A stretch of 64,000 nt of DNA from Kineococcus terrestris (GCF_041020765.1 NZ_JBEUEJ010000004.1); one strand, 5' to 3'. Positions 17,644 to 26,504 are shown, counted from the stretch's first letter. Notes: generated from the letters alone by a model not told the origin. Made by a program: numbers and translations.

Positions 17644-19164
17644 TCAGGCCCCCGGCAGGAGCAGCAGCCCGTCGCGCACCAGGTCCCGCACCCGCGGCAG
17701 CAGACGGGCCCGCAGCGCGGCGGCGTCCTCCTCCAGCAGCACCGCCAGACCGGCCGCGACCTGCCCCACCGTCAGCTCCCCGTCGCACGCCCCGACCAGG
17801 CCCGCGAGGTCCCCGTCGGCCTGCACGACGCGGCGCAGCCCACCGCCCTGGCGCAGCAGCACCACGCGCGGGTCCGGCTCCCCCGGAGCGTGGTAACGCT
17901 CGTCGCTGACGTCCGGCGCCACCCGCAGCGCCGTGCCCGCCAGCGCCTCGTCGTCCATCCCGGCCAGCCGGTCGTGGGCGGCCAGCCCCGCGGCGAACAC
18001 CCCGCCCAGCGGGTCGTCCACCCCCGACAGGACCTCCTCGAAGCGGCGCAGCGTCGGCGGCCCGTCCACCGGCCGGCGCAGCGTCACCACGCCGAAGCCG
18101 ACGCCCGTGACGCCGCGGGCCTCGAAGTCGTCCAGCCACGCCGCGTACAGCTCGTCGAACGCCGCACCGGGCTTCTGGCCGCCGTCGCGGATCCACGTCT
18201 CGGCGTACAGGGCCGGGTCGGCGACCTCGCGCTGCACGACCCACGCGTCCAGGCCCGTGCCCTCCAGCCAGCCCTCCAGGCGCTGCGCCCAGTCGTCCTC
18301 GCCGTGGTACTCCCAGTTGCCCAGCAGCTGCGCCACCCCGCCGGGCGCCAGGACACCGCCGACCTGCTGGAACAGCCGGCGCACCAGGCTGTCGCCGGGC
18401 ATCCCGCCGTCGCGGTACTCGTACTGCGGCACGCCCTCCCGGCGCGGGGTGATGACGAACGGCGGGTTCGAGACCACGAGGTCGAACAGCTCGCCGTCGG
18501 CGACCGGCTCCAGCAGGGAGCCCTGCCGCAGGTCCAGCGCGACGCCGTTGAGGGCGGCGTTGACGGCCGCGAGGTCCAGCGCGCGCTCGGAGGTGTCCGT
18601 GGCCACGACGCGGCGCGCGTGCCGGGCCGCGTGGAGGGCCTGCACCCCGCAGCCGGTGCCCACGTCCAGCACCGAGCCCACGGGCGTGCGGACCGTGGCC
18701 CGCGCCAGCGTCAGGGACGCCCCGCCGACGCCGAGGACGTGGTCGGGGGCCAGCGCGCTGCCGGTGGCCAGCTCGCCCAGGTCCGAGACCAGCCACCAGT
18801 CCGCCGGGGCGGCGGCGTCGTCGTCCACGCGGTACGGGCGCAGGTCCACCAGCGGGCGCACCGCGTCGCCCGGGGCGGCGCCCGCCGCGGCCACCAGGCC
18901 GAGGGCGGCCGCGCCGTCGGTGCCGGTGCGCGGCAGCGCCGCGTCCACCTCGGCCCGCGTCACCTCCCGGCCGAGCGTGCAGCAGCGCAGCAGCACCGAC
19001 GCCGCCCCGCCCGCGCGCTCGGCGGCCCGCAGCGCCGGCAGCGCCTGCTCGCGGTCCAGCGCGCGGGAGGCGACGTCGCCGACCAGCTCCTGCACGCCGT
19101 CGACGGTGTAGCCGGCCTCGGCGAGGTCCTCGCGCAGCCGGGCCAGCAGTTCCCTGGGATCCAC
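17644..19164 (-). CDS. SAM-dependent methyltransferase (DUF7059-type)
   Basis: Predicted 506 aa. An N-terminal helical domain (about 1-140) precedes a Rossmann methyltransferase core with motif I DVGTGCGVQAL and motif IV VVSNPPFVITP. This NPPF motif is typical of enzymes that methylate a planar amine, such as bases in nucleic acid or Gln side chains. A C-terminal domain of about 150 aa follows. Its neighbour in this position, between hppA and topA, is conserved in many actinomycetes, but the substrate is not established. GTG 19164 has CAGGAT six bases upstream (leaderless type). The gap to topA is 147 bp. Confidence 0.85.
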   Translation of the reverse strand: MDPRELLARLREDLAEAGYTVDGVQELVGDVASRALDREQALPALRAAERAGGAASVLLRCCTLGREVTRAEVDAALPRTGTDGAAALGLVAAAGAAPGDAVRPLVDLRPYRVDDDAAAPADWWLVSDLGELATGSALAPDHVLGVGGASLTLARATVRTPVGSVLDVGTGCGVQALHAARHARRVVATDTSERALDLAAVNAALNGVALDLRQGSLLEPVADGELFDLVVSNPPFVITPRREGVPQYEYRDGGMPGDSLVRRLFQQVGGVLAPGGVAQLLGNWEYHGEDDWAQRLEGWLEGTGLDAWVVQREVADPALYAETWIRDGGQKPGAAFDELYAAWLDDFEARGVTGVGFGVVTLRRPVDGPPTLRRFEEVLSGVDDPLGGVFAAGLAAHDRLAGMDDEALAGTALRVAPDVSDERYHAPGEPDPRVVLLRQGGGLRRVVQADGDLAGLVGACDGELTVGQVAAGLAVLLEEDAAALRARLLPRVRDLVRDGLLLLPGA

Positions 19165-19170
19165 CCCGCG

Positions 19171-19176
19171 ATCCTG
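19171..19176 (-). promoter_or_regulatory. -10-like element of the methyltransferase gene
   Basis: CAGGAT (minus strand) six bases before GTG 19164. It keeps A at position 2 and T at position 6 of the -10 consensus. Confidence 0.35.
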
Positions 19177-19184
19177 CCAAGGCG

Positions 19185-19214
19185 CCCGGCACCCGCCCGG
19201 GGGCGGGTGCCGGG
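19185..19214 (-). terminator. terminator downstream of hppA
   Basis: CCCGGCACCCGCCC and GGGCGGGTGCCGGG form a perfect 14-bp stem with a tiny loop. It lies 20 bases past the hppA stop and separates hppA from the methyltransferase gene. Confidence 0.6.
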
Positions 19215-19235
19215 TCGGCCGGGTCGGCGGGGTCG

Positions 19236-21674
19236 TCAGTCGCGGTCGGCGCGGCGGGCGCGGCGCTCGCGGCCCGTCAGGTCCACCGCGCCGTCCCTCA
19301 GCGCGTCCTCCTCGCCGGCGACCGCGCGCCCCGGCCCGGTGGTGGGCGCCGACATGTCCACGCGGCGGCTGCGGCTGATCACCACCGCGACGACGATGAC
19401 GGCCGTGGCCGCGGCGGCGATGCCGTAGCGCAGCCAGTTGTTCGCGTCCGGGCCGATGCTCAGCGTCACCACGGCGGGCGCCACGAGCAGCGCGACGAGG
19501 TTCATCACCTTCAGCAGCGGGTTGATCGCCGGGCCCGCGGTGTCCTTGAACGGGTCGCCGACGGTGTCGCCGATGACCGTCGCCGCGTGCGCCTCGGAGC
19601 CCTTGCCGCCGTGCAGGCCGTCCTCGACGAGCTTCTTCGCGTTGTCCCACGCGCCGCCGGAGTTGGCCAGGAACACGGCCATGAGGACACCGGCGGCGAT
19701 CGCGCCGCCCAGGAACCCGGCCAGCGGGCCGACGCCCAGGCCGAAGCCCACCGCGATGGGCGCGAACGCCGCCAGCAGGCCCGGGGTCGCCAGCTCGCGC
19801 AGCGCGTCGCGCGTGCACAGGTCCACGACGCGGCCGTGGTCCGGCTCCTCCTCGCCCGTCATGATCCCCGGGCGCTCGGCGAACTGCCGGCGGACCTCCA
19901 CGACCACCGCGCCGGCCGAGCGGCCCACCGCGTTCACGGCCAGGCCGGAGAACAGGAACACCACGGCCGCGCCCAGCAGCACCCCGACCAGCGTCGTCGG
20001 CGTCGTGATGCTGACGTCGCCGATGGTGCGGCTCAGGTACGCCGACGGCGCCTCCTGCAGGGTGGCCTGCACCTCCTGGATCCGGGAGAGCACCGCCTCC
20101 TGGTAGGAGCCGAACAGCGCGGTGGCCGCCAGCACGGCCGTGGCGATCGCGATGCCCTTGGTGACGGCCTTCGTGGTGTTGCCGACGGCGTCCAGCTCGG
20201 TGAGGACCGCCGCGCCGTCGCCGTCGACGTCGCCGCTCATCTCCGCGATGCCCTGCGCGTTGTCACTGACGGGGCCGAAGGTGTCCATCGCGACGATGAC
20301 GCCGACCGTGGTCAGCAGGCCGCAGCCGGCCAGCGCGATGAGGAACATCGCCAGCGTGAGCACCCCGCCGGCCAGCAGGAACACCGCGAACACGGCACCG
20401 GCCAGCACGAGCGTCGTGTAGACCGCCGACTCCAGGCCCAGGCCGATGCCGGAGAGGACGACCGTGGCCGCGCCCGTGCGCGCGGAGTCCGCCACGTCGC
20501 GGGTCGGGGTGGCCTCGGTGCCGGTGAAGTGGCCGGTGATCCACAGGATGAGCACGGCCAGCAGGACGCCGAGGAACACCGCCGCCAGCGCCACCAGCCG
20601 CGGGTCGCCGTCGAGGATGCGGACGTCGTCGGCGGCGCCGGGCAGTTCGGCGAACGTGCCGGGCAGGTAGAGGAAGCAGGCCACGGCCGTGCCGACGAGG
20701 GCGATGACCGCCGAGACGTAGAAGCCGTTCTGGATGGACGTCAGGCCCGAGACCCCGGGCCGGGCGCGCACCAGCACCACGCCCAGCGCCGCGGTGACCG
20801 CGCCGATCGCCGGCACCAGCAGCGGCAGGACCAGACCGGCCTCGCCGAAGGCGATCTGCCCGAGGATGACACCGGCGACGATGGTGACGGCGTAGCTCTC
20901 GAACAGGTCGGCGGCCATGCCGGCGCAGTCGCCGACGTTGTCGCCGACGTTGTCGGCGATGGTCGCCGGGTTGCGCGGGTCATCCTCCGGGATGCCCTGC
21001 TCGATCTTGCCGACGAGGTCGGCGCCGACGTCGGCGGCCTTGGTGAAGATGCCGCCGCCCACGCGCATGAACATCGCCAGCAGCGCGGCGCCGAAGCCGA
21101 AGCCCTCCAGCACGGTGGGCGCGTCCGAGCGGAACACCAGCACGGTGACCGCGGCGCCCAGCAGGCCCAGGCCGACGGTCGTCATGCCGACCACGCCGCC
21201 GGTGCGGAAGGCGATGCGCATGCCCGTCTCGCGCCCGCCCGCCCCCTCGCGCGCGGCGGCGGCGACGCGCAGGTTGGCGCGCACCGCCAGGGACATGCCC
21301 AGGTAGCCGATCGCGGCGGAGAACACGGCGCCGACGAGGAACGCGGCGCTGCGGGCGGCCCGCAGGTCCCAGCCCTCCGCGGGCAGCGCCAGCAGCAGCA
21401 CCACGACGGCCGCCGCGAACCACACCAGGGTGCGGAACTGCCGCCGCAGGTACGCCGAGGCGCCCTCCTGCACGGCGGCGGCGATGGTGCGCATCCCCTC
21501 GGTGCCCTCGCCGTGGGCGAGGACCTGCCGGCGGAAGACCACCGCGGCGGCCAGCGAGGCGAGGGCGACGACGGCGACCCCCGCGACCACCACCTGGCCC
21601 GTGCCGGTGAGGTCGGTCGCGCCGGCCGGGGCCGGTGCGACGGCGGGGAGAGCGCTCAGGGTGGCGAGAGGCAT
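19236..21674 (-). CDS. hppA: membrane-bound proton-translocating pyrophosphatase
   Basis: Predicted 812 aa with about 16 membrane helices. The pyrophosphate-binding signature DVGADLVGKIEQGIPEDDPR and DNVGDNVGDCAGMAADLFESY are intact, as is DNAKKLVEDG near the end. The K/A determinant reads GNTTKAVTKG, that is Lys rather than Ala, which marks the potassium-independent class. It hydrolyses cytosolic pyrophosphate to pump protons across the cell membrane. ATG 21674 is preceded by GGAGGA. The C-terminal tail after the last helix is short and charged. A candidate -10 TAGTCT lies about 65 bp upstream. It is followed by a strong terminator. Confidence 0.95.
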   Translation of the reverse strand: MPLATLSALPAVAPAPAGATDLTGTGQVVVAGVAVVALASLAAAVVFRRQVLAHGEGTEGMRTIAAAVQEGASAYLRRQFRTLVWFAAAVVVLLLALPAEGWDLRAARSAAFLVGAVFSAAIGYLGMSLAVRANLRVAAAAREGAGGRETGMRIAFRTGGVVGMTTVGLGLLGAAVTVLVFRSDAPTVLEGFGFGAALLAMFMRVGGGIFTKAADVGADLVGKIEQGIPEDDPRNPATIADNVGDNVGDCAGMAADLFESYAVTIVAGVILGQIAFGEAGLVLPLLVPAIGAVTAALGVVLVRARPGVSGLTSIQNGFYVSAVIALVGTAVACFLYLPGTFAELPGAADDVRILDGDPRLVALAAVFLGVLLAVLILWITGHFTGTEATPTRDVADSARTGAATVVLSGIGLGLESAVYTTLVLAGAVFAVFLLAGGVLTLAMFLIALAGCGLLTTVGVIVAMDTFGPVSDNAQGIAEMSGDVDGDGAAVLTELDAVGNTTKAVTKGIAIATAVLAATALFGSYQEAVLSRIQEVQATLQEAPSAYLSRTIGDVSITTPTTLVGVLLGAAVVFLFSGLAVNAVGRSAGAVVVEVRRQFAERPGIMTGEEEPDHGRVVDLCTRDALRELATPGLLAAFAPIAVGFGLGVGPLAGFLGGAIAAGVLMAVFLANSGGAWDNAKKLVEDGLHGGKGSEAHAATVIGDTVGDPFKDTAGPAINPLLKVMNLVALLVAPAVVTLSIGPDANNWLRYGIAAAATAVIVVAVVISRSRRVDMSAPTTGPGRAVAGEEDALRDGAVDLTGRERRARRADRD

Positions 21675-21785
21675 CCGGTCCTCCTCGACGCGGGGCGGTG
21701 CCGGCGCCGTCAGGACGCCATGATCACCGAGGTCGGACCAGACTAGGGCCGCCCGCCGCCGACTGCTACGCGGCGCGCGGCCCCG

Positions 21786-22244
21786 TCACCGCGCGTACCG
21801 CGAGGCGCGGGCCAGCGGTGCGCCCGGCACGTCGGCGGGCTCCTCCGGGGGCAGCTGCCACGACAGCAGCACGCCCCCCTCGCCGCCGGCCTCCCGCGGG
21901 TCGTCCGTGGTCCCCGGGACGGCGACCAGGTCGGCCATGCCCTCCAGCAGGGCCAGGGCCAGCGGGTCCTCCGGCTCGGTCTCCGGCGGCAGCGGCGCGC
22001 CGTCGTGGCGGCGTTCCAGGACCGTCACCTCGAGGCGGCGGTCGTCGTCGCACAGGCGCATGTCGACGAGGCCGTCGGCGGGGCTGCGCCCGACGGCGCG
22101 GGCGCACGCCTCACCGATGGCGATGCGGATCTCGTCCAGCTGGCCCTCGCCGAAGCCGGCGCGGCGGGCGACCGAGACGGCCACCAGTCGCGCCGTGCGC
22201 ACGTGCTCGGCCAGCGGCGAGAACCGCAGGGCGACGGTCGGCAC
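21786..22244 (-). CDS. HATPase-type anti-sigma regulatory kinase (BldG partner)
   Basis: Predicted 152 aa. The RsbW/SpoIIAB-like pattern is seen: RLVAVSVARRAGFGEGQLDEIRIAIGEACARAV, whose last part is the N-box (EIRIAIGEACARA). The G-box region is short and diverged. In Streptomyces the gene after bldG encodes an anti-sigma factor controlled by BldG; position, size and fold match. It would bind and phosphorylate the STAS protein and hold a stress sigma factor, whose gene is not in the window. It starts only four bases after the bldG stop, in the same operon. Confidence 0.8.
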   Translation of the reverse strand: MPTVALRFSPLAEHVRTARLVAVSVARRAGFGEGQLDEIRIAIGEACARAVGRSPADGLVDMRLCDDDRRLEVTVLERRHDGAPLPPETEPEDPLALALLEGMADLVAVPGTTDDPREAGGEGGVLLSWQLPPEEPADVPGAPLARASRYAR

Positions 22245-22248
22245 GTCC

Positions 22249-22617
22249 TCAGGAGGTGGCGCCGGCCCCGTCCACGGACGCCGAGGCCGCGATCGCGTCG
22301 GCGACGGTGTCGTGGATGGGGAAGACCTTCGTCAGGCCCGTGATGCGGAAGACCTTGAGGATCTTCTCGCGCTGGCACACCAGGTGCAGGGAGCCGTCGT
22401 GCGAGCGGACCCGCTTGAGACCGCCGACGAGCACACCGAGCCCGGTGGAGTCGAGGAACTCCACGCCCTCCATGTCCACCACGAGGTGGTGGTGCCCGGC
22501 GCCCACGAGTTCGTTGAGCCGCTCGCGCAGGGTCGGTGCCGTGTAGACGTCGATCTCACCGGACACCTCGACGACGGTCCGGCCGCTCTCCTCGCGGCTG
22601 GTCACCGACAGGTCCAC
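22249..22617 (-). CDS. bldG: BldG-type anti-sigma factor antagonist (STAS domain)
   Basis: Predicted 122 aa, a single STAS domain. It follows Streptomyces BldG closely: EIDVYTAPTLRERLNELV, VVDMEGVEFLDSTGLGVLVG and ILKVFRITGLTKVFPIH. The phosphorylatable Ser falls at residue 57 in LDSTGLG, the same position as in BldG. The unphosphorylated form would free a sigma factor from the partner kinase. BldG governs development and antibiotics in Streptomyces; in a non-filamentous relative the output is probably stress. GTG 22617 has GAGGAGGGG upstream. The leader contains a perfect 20-bp palindrome (22649-22668). Confidence 0.9.
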   Translation of the reverse strand: MDLSVTSREESGRTVVEVSGEIDVYTAPTLRERLNELVGAGHHHLVVDMEGVEFLDSTGLGVLVGGLKRVRSHDGSLHLVCQREKILKVFRITGLTKVFPIHDTVADAIAASASVDGAGATS

Positions 22618-22648
22618 GCAGACCCCTCCTCGCTGCTGGCCGTTCTCC

Positions 22649-22668
22649 GGCGCGCCGATCGGCGCGCC
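22649..22668. promoter_or_regulatory. 20-bp palindrome in the bldG leader
   Basis: GGCGCGCC-GATC-GGCGCGCC is a perfect palindrome about 30 bp before the bldG start, in the 141-bp space shared with the divergent helicase gene. It could be an operator or an RNA hairpin in the leader. Its high GC makes chance pairing possible. Confidence 0.35.
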
Positions 22669-22758
22669 CCTGGCATTCAACCATCGCGCTGCGTGAGGGG
22701 CGCGTCGTGGAGCGCAGCCGCGGCCCGGCGCGGACCGCGGCGGGGGCAGACTCCCCGC

Positions 22759-25305
22759 GTGAGCGCGCGCACCGGCACCCCGGACCCCGCGGGCCCGGGC
22801 GCCGCGGCCGGACCCGCCCGGGCGCTGCTGGGGCGGGGGGCGGCCACGGGCCGGCTGCGGCACGTGGAGGTGCTGCCGGCGCGCGCCGGCGAGCGCGTGC
22901 CGTGGCCGGGCTGGGCGGACCCGGAGGTCGTGGCGGCGCTGGAGCGCAGCACCGGCGGGCTGCCCTGGCGCCACCAGGTCGAGGCCGCCGAGCACGTGCG
23001 CGCGGGCCGCTCGACCGTGCTGGCCGCGGGGACCGCCTCGGGCAAGTCGCTGGCCTTCCAGCTGCCCGTGCTGACCGCGCTGCGCGGCGGCGACGGCGGT
23101 GGGGACCGCGGGGAGGGAGCCGGCGCGCAGCGGGGTCCGGCCCGCTGGGGCGGGCGGGTGTGCACCGCGCTGTACCTGTCGCCGACGAAGGCGCTGGCCG
23201 CCGACCAGGAGTCGCGGCTGCGGGCGCTGGACGTGCCCGGGGTGGTGGCGGCCACCTACGACGGCGACACCCCGCCGGAGGTGCGCCGCTGGGTGCGCGA
23301 GCACGCCGGCCTGGTGCTGACGAACGTCGACATGCTGCACCGCTCGGTCCTGCCCGGGCACGAGCACTGGGCGTCCTTCCTGCGCCGGCTGCGCTACGTG
23401 GTCGTCGACGAGCTGCACGGCTACCGCGGGGTGTTCGGCTCGCACGCGGCGGCCGTCCTGCGCCGGCTGCGGCGCCTGGCGCGCCGCTACGGCGCCGACC
23501 CGGTGTTCGTGCTGGCCTCCGCGACGGTCGCCGACCCCGCCACCACGGCCCGCCGGCTGACGGGGGTGGACGTCGTGGCGGTCACCGCGGACACCTCGCA
23601 GCGGCCCGAGCTGACCGTGGCGCTGTGGGAGCCGCCGATGGTCCAGCCGGTTGCGGACGACCGGGGCGACCCGCTGGGGGACCCCTCCGGCGCGCCGGGG
23701 CGCGCGCCGGCCGCGCAGCGGCGCAGCGCGACGGCGGAGACGGCCGACCTGCTCGCCGACCTCGTCGAGGACGGGGTGCGGACGCTGGCCTTCGTGCGCA
23801 GCCGCACGGGCGCCGAGTCCGTGGCGGCGGGCGCGCGCCGGCGCCTGGCGGAGGTGGGCCCGGACCTGCCGGAGCAGGTCGTCGCCTACCGCGGCGGGTA
23901 CCTGCCGGAGGAGCGGCGGGCGCTGGAGCAGGACCTGCGCACCGGCCGGGTGCGGGGCATGGCCGCGACGCGTGCGCTGGAGCTGGGCGTGGACGTGGCC
24001 GGGCTGGACGCCGTGCTGGTGGCCGGCTGGCCGGGCACCCGGGCGTCCTTCTGGCAGCAGCTGGGCCGGGCCGGGCGCCGCGGGACACCCGCGCTGGGGG
24101 TGTTCGTGGCGCGCGACGACCCGCTGGACACCTTCCTCGTGCACCACCCGGAGGCGCTGCTGGGGGCGGGGGTGGAGGCCACCGTCCTGGACCCGGACAA
24201 CCCCTACGTCCTGGCCCCGCACCTGTGCGCGGCGGCGCAGGAGCTGCCGCTGACCGAGGAGGACCTGCCCGCCTTCGGGCCCGCGGCGGCCGGCGTGGTG
24301 GAGCTGCTCGTGCAGCGGCGCCTGCTGCGCCGGCGCAGCACCGGCTGGTACTGGACGCGCCGGGACCGGGCCAGCGACCTGACGGACCTGCGCGGCGCGG
24401 GCGGCACCGTGCGGGTGCTGGAGGCCGGGACGGGGCGGGTGCTGGGCACGGTGGAGGCCGGGTCGGCGGACGCGCAGGTGCACCGGGGGGCGGTGCACGT
24501 GCACCGCGGGGAGACCTGGGTGGTCGACGAGCTGGACCTGGAGGAGTCGCTGGCGCTGGTGCACCGCGAGGAGCCGGGCTGGACGACGCACGCGCGCACC
24601 TCGCACGACGTGCGGGTGCTGGCCGAGGACTCCCGCGCCGAGCACGGGCCGGTGACGGTCTCGCGGGGCGTGGTGGAGGTGACGTCGCAGGTCACCGGCT
24701 TCCTGCGCCGGCGCGCCGGGACGGGGCAGGTGCTCGGCGAGGAGCCGCTGGACCTGCCGGTGCGGCGGCTGCGGACGCGGGCGGTGTGGTGGACCCTCGA
24801 CGAGGAGGTCGCGCTGGGGGCGCTGGGGGCGGAGGGCCCCGGCGGGGCGGCGGCCAGGCTGCCGGGTGCCCTGCACGCGGCCGAGCACGCCTCGATCGGG
24901 CTGCTGCCGCTGCTGGCGACGTGCGACCGCGGTGACCTCGGCGGGCTGTCCACCGCGGCGCACCCGCACACCGGCCGGCCCACCGTCTTCGTGCACGACA
25001 GCGTCCCGGGCGGCGCCGGTTTCGCCGACCGCGGCGCCGACCGGCTGCGCGGGTGGCTGGCCGCCACCCGCGACGCGGTGCGCTCGTGCCGCTGCGAGGA
25101 CGGCTGCCCGGCCTGCGTGCAGTCGCCCAAGTGCGGCAACGGCAACGAGCCCCTCGACAAGGCCGGTGCCGTGGCCGTCCTCGACGTGCTGCTGGCGGCC
25201 CTGCCGCCCGGTGGCCCGGGTGACACGGGCAGCGGCGAGGGCAGCGGCGAGGGCAGCGGCGCGGGCAGCGGCGCGGACGGGACGGGTCACCGGCCGGTCC
25301 CTTGA
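22759..25305 (+). CDS. DEAD/DEAH-box helicase with DUF1998 domain (MrfA/YprA-like)
   Basis: Predicted 848 aa. Motif I is AAGTASGKSLAFQLP, motif II VVDELHGYRG, motif III LASATV and motif VI region QQLGRAGRRG, which together make a superfamily-2 helicase core (1-480). The C-terminal DUF1998 region ends in a Cys4 site, CRCEDGCPACVQSPKC, like the zinc-binding MrfA that helps repair cross-linked DNA. This is the helicase that habitually flanks the actinobacterial tad cluster. GTG 22759 has CAGACT six bases upstream, leaderless type. The last 19 bases overlap the convergent TadE-like gene. The C-terminus has a Gly/Ser repeat tail. Confidence 0.9.
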   Translation: MSARTGTPDPAGPGAAAGPARALLGRGAATGRLRHVEVLPARAGERVPWPGWADPEVVAALERSTGGLPWRHQVEAAEHVRAGRSTVLAAGTASGKSLAFQLPVLTALRGGDGGGDRGEGAGAQRGPARWGGRVCTALYLSPTKALAADQESRLRALDVPGVVAATYDGDTPPEVRRWVREHAGLVLTNVDMLHRSVLPGHEHWASFLRRLRYVVVDELHGYRGVFGSHAAAVLRRLRRLARRYGADPVFVLASATVADPATTARRLTGVDVVAVTADTSQRPELTVALWEPPMVQPVADDRGDPLGDPSGAPGRAPAAQRRSATAETADLLADLVEDGVRTLAFVRSRTGAESVAAGARRRLAEVGPDLPEQVVAYRGGYLPEERRALEQDLRTGRVRGMAATRALELGVDVAGLDAVLVAGWPGTRASFWQQLGRAGRRGTPALGVFVARDDPLDTFLVHHPEALLGAGVEATVLDPDNPYVLAPHLCAAAQELPLTEEDLPAFGPAAAGVVELLVQRRLLRRRSTGWYWTRRDRASDLTDLRGAGGTVRVLEAGTGRVLGTVEAGSADAQVHRGAVHVHRGETWVVDELDLEESLALVHREEPGWTTHARTSHDVRVLAEDSRAEHGPVTVSRGVVEVTSQVTGFLRRRAGTGQVLGEEPLDLPVRRLRTRAVWWTLDEEVALGALGAEGPGGAAARLPGALHAAEHASIGLLPLLATCDRGDLGGLSTAAHPHTGRPTVFVHDSVPGGAGFADRGADRLRGWLAATRDAVRSCRCEDGCPACVQSPKCGNGNEPLDKAGAVAVLDVLLAALPPGGPGDTGSGEGSGEGSGAGSGADGTGHRPVP

Positions 25306-25739
25306 GCGCTGCCGGCGGGCGGGTGAGCGGTCGGGTCGGCGGCGCCGGCCCGCGCGGCGGCGCGGGCGGGCCCGAGGGCGCCCAGCGGGCCGCTCACCGG
25401 CACCGCGACGCGCACGAGCACCGACCCGTCGGCCGCGGGGGCGCACGCCACCAGCACCGGCGCCGCGGCGTCCGGTGCCGCGGCGCCGTGCGCGGTGACC
25501 ACCCGGGCCGCCCGCTCGCAGGGCTCGCCGCCCGCGCGGCCCAGGAGGACGTCGGCGGCCGCGAGCGCCGCCAGGTCGGCGGCGGACGCGGCGCGGTGCC
25601 GGGCCACGACGGCACCGCCCAGGGCGAGCACGAGCAGCAGCGCCGTCAGGGCGACGCAGCCCAGGGCCAGGACGAGGACCGTCCCGCTGCCGCGGTCCGG
25701 GCCGCCGGTGCCGTGCGCAGGTGCCGGGGCCCTCAGCAC
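25287..25739 (-). CDS. TadE-like protein of the helicase/secretion neighbourhood (Rv3654c type)
   Basis: Predicted 150 aa. After a charged start, GSGTVLVLALGCVALTALLLVLALGG begins the single transmembrane helix (about 20-45), followed by RHRAASAADLAALAAADVL, a hallmark of this TadE-like family. Two Cys in the exported part (GEPCERAAR and VLVACAP) probably form a disulphide. It is thought to be a minor pilin-like element of the tad apparatus. It is the last gene of the tad operon and overlaps the helicase 3' end by 19 bp, tail to tail. GTG start; its gap to the preceding tadE-type gene is seven bases. Confidence 0.8.
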   Translation of the reverse strand: MLRAPAPAHGTGGPDRGSGTVLVLALGCVALTALLLVLALGGAVVARHRAASAADLAALAAADVLLGRAGGEPCERAARVVTAHGAAAPDAAAPVLVACAPAADGSVLVRVAVPVSGPLGALGPARAAARAGAADPTAHPPAGSAQGTGR

Positions 25740-25746
25740 GGGCGCC

Positions 25747-26175
25747 TCACCCCGCCCCCACCGGCTGCTCCAGCGCCGCGGTGGCCGAGGCGCGGGCCAG
25801 GACGCGGCCGCCGAGCGGGCCGGCGAGGCTCTGCGGGCTGCTCACGTCCACCACGACGAGGCCGGCGGTGCGCCGCACCGCCACGCGCGCCCCGGGCGGC
25901 GCCAGGGCGGCGGCGCTGGCGCGGACGGCGTCCTCGGCCTCGCCGCGGGCCGCGGCGCGCGCGCCCGCGCGGGCCGCGTCGACGCAGTCGAGCTGCACCA
26001 CGACGAGCCGGGCGGCGGTCAGGACCACCACCAGCAGCACGAGCACCGCCGGCAGCGCCGCGGCCAGCTCGACGGTGGCCGACCCGCGGTCGGCGGCGCC
26101 CCGCCCCGGACGGTGGCCCCGGTGGCCCCGGTGGTCGGCGGGAGGGCCGCCCGGGGCGGGACGCGGTGCGCTCAC
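25747..26175 (-). CDS. TadE-family pseudopilin
   Basis: Predicted 142 aa. A Pro/Arg/His-rich N-terminus leads to DRGSATVELAAALPAVLVLLVVVLTAA, where G-S-A-T-V-E is the TadE prepilin-like motif with Glu five residues after the Gly. One membrane helix (about 33-58) is followed by CVDAARAGARAAARGE and an exported beta-rich part. It should be processed by a prepilin peptidase and join the tad pilus as a minor subunit. GTG 26175 overlaps the stop of the DUF4244 pilin gene (GTGA). Confidence 0.85.
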   Translation of the reverse strand: MSAPRPAPGGPPADHRGHRGHRPGRGAADRGSATVELAAALPAVLVLLVVVLTAARLVVVQLDCVDAARAGARAAARGEAEDAVRASAAALAPPGARVAVRRTAGLVVVDVSSPQSLAGPLGGRVLARASATAALEQPVGAG

Positions 26176-26504
26176 GCCAGGGTCAGGGCCTGGCGCACGA
26201 CGCCGAGGAGCAGTCCGCGCACCTCGTCGCTGCGCAGCAGGGCGACGAGCAGGCCGGCGAAGCCGACGGCCGCGAGCGTGGCCATCGCGTACTCGGCCGT
26301 GGCCATGCCCGCGTCGCGGGGCTCGTCGGCGCCGGTCGGGGTGGTCGTCGCGGCGGACGTCGCGGTGGTCGTCGCGGTGGTCGTCGCGGCGGACGTCGCG
26401 GCGGACGTCGCGGCGGACGTGGCGGCGGACGTGGCGGCGGACGTCGCGGGCGTCGTCGCGGACGGCGGCGGGGTGGTCGTGGTGGTGGGGTCGGTGCGGG
26501 TCAT
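26172..26504 (-). CDS. DUF4244 protein, probable Flp-type major pilin
   Basis: Predicted 110 aa. The C-terminal 45 residues, beginning DAGMATAEYAMATLAAVGFA, show a type IV prepilin site: Gly, then Met as residue +1 and Glu as +5, followed by one hydrophobic helix. This makes it the likely structural subunit of the tad pilus. The leader before the site is odd: about 66 residues of Thr/Ala/Ser repeats encoded by a 12-bp minisatellite (26346-26460), whereas Flp leaders are usually short. ATG 26504 has GGAGGA upstream. A 155-bp gap separates it from tadC, enough for its own promoter. Confidence 0.82.
   Translation of the reverse strand: MTRTDPTTTTTPPPSATTPATSAATSAATSAATSAATSAATTTATTTATSAATTTPTGADEPRDAGMATAEYAMATLAAVGFAGLLVALLRSDEVRGLLLGVVRQALTLA
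26346..26460. repeat. 12-bp coding minisatellite in the pilin leader
   Basis: About nine imperfect copies of a 12-bp unit (GTCGCGGCGGAC on the plus strand, with GTGG and GGTGG variants) encode Ala-Thr-Ser-Ala / Ala-Thr-Thr-Thr blocks in the DUF4244 leader. Copy number may vary between strains. Confidence 0.75.

Noticed and set aside
15793..19428. 1,211-codon open frame on the plus strand
   Set aside because: It is antisense to topA and the methyltransferase gene; its product is His/Arg/Gln-rich with no domain. Such long shadow frames are normal at this GC content.
19587..21746. 719-codon open frame on the plus strand
   Set aside because: Antisense to hppA, which has all pyrophosphatase motifs. 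Low-complexity product.
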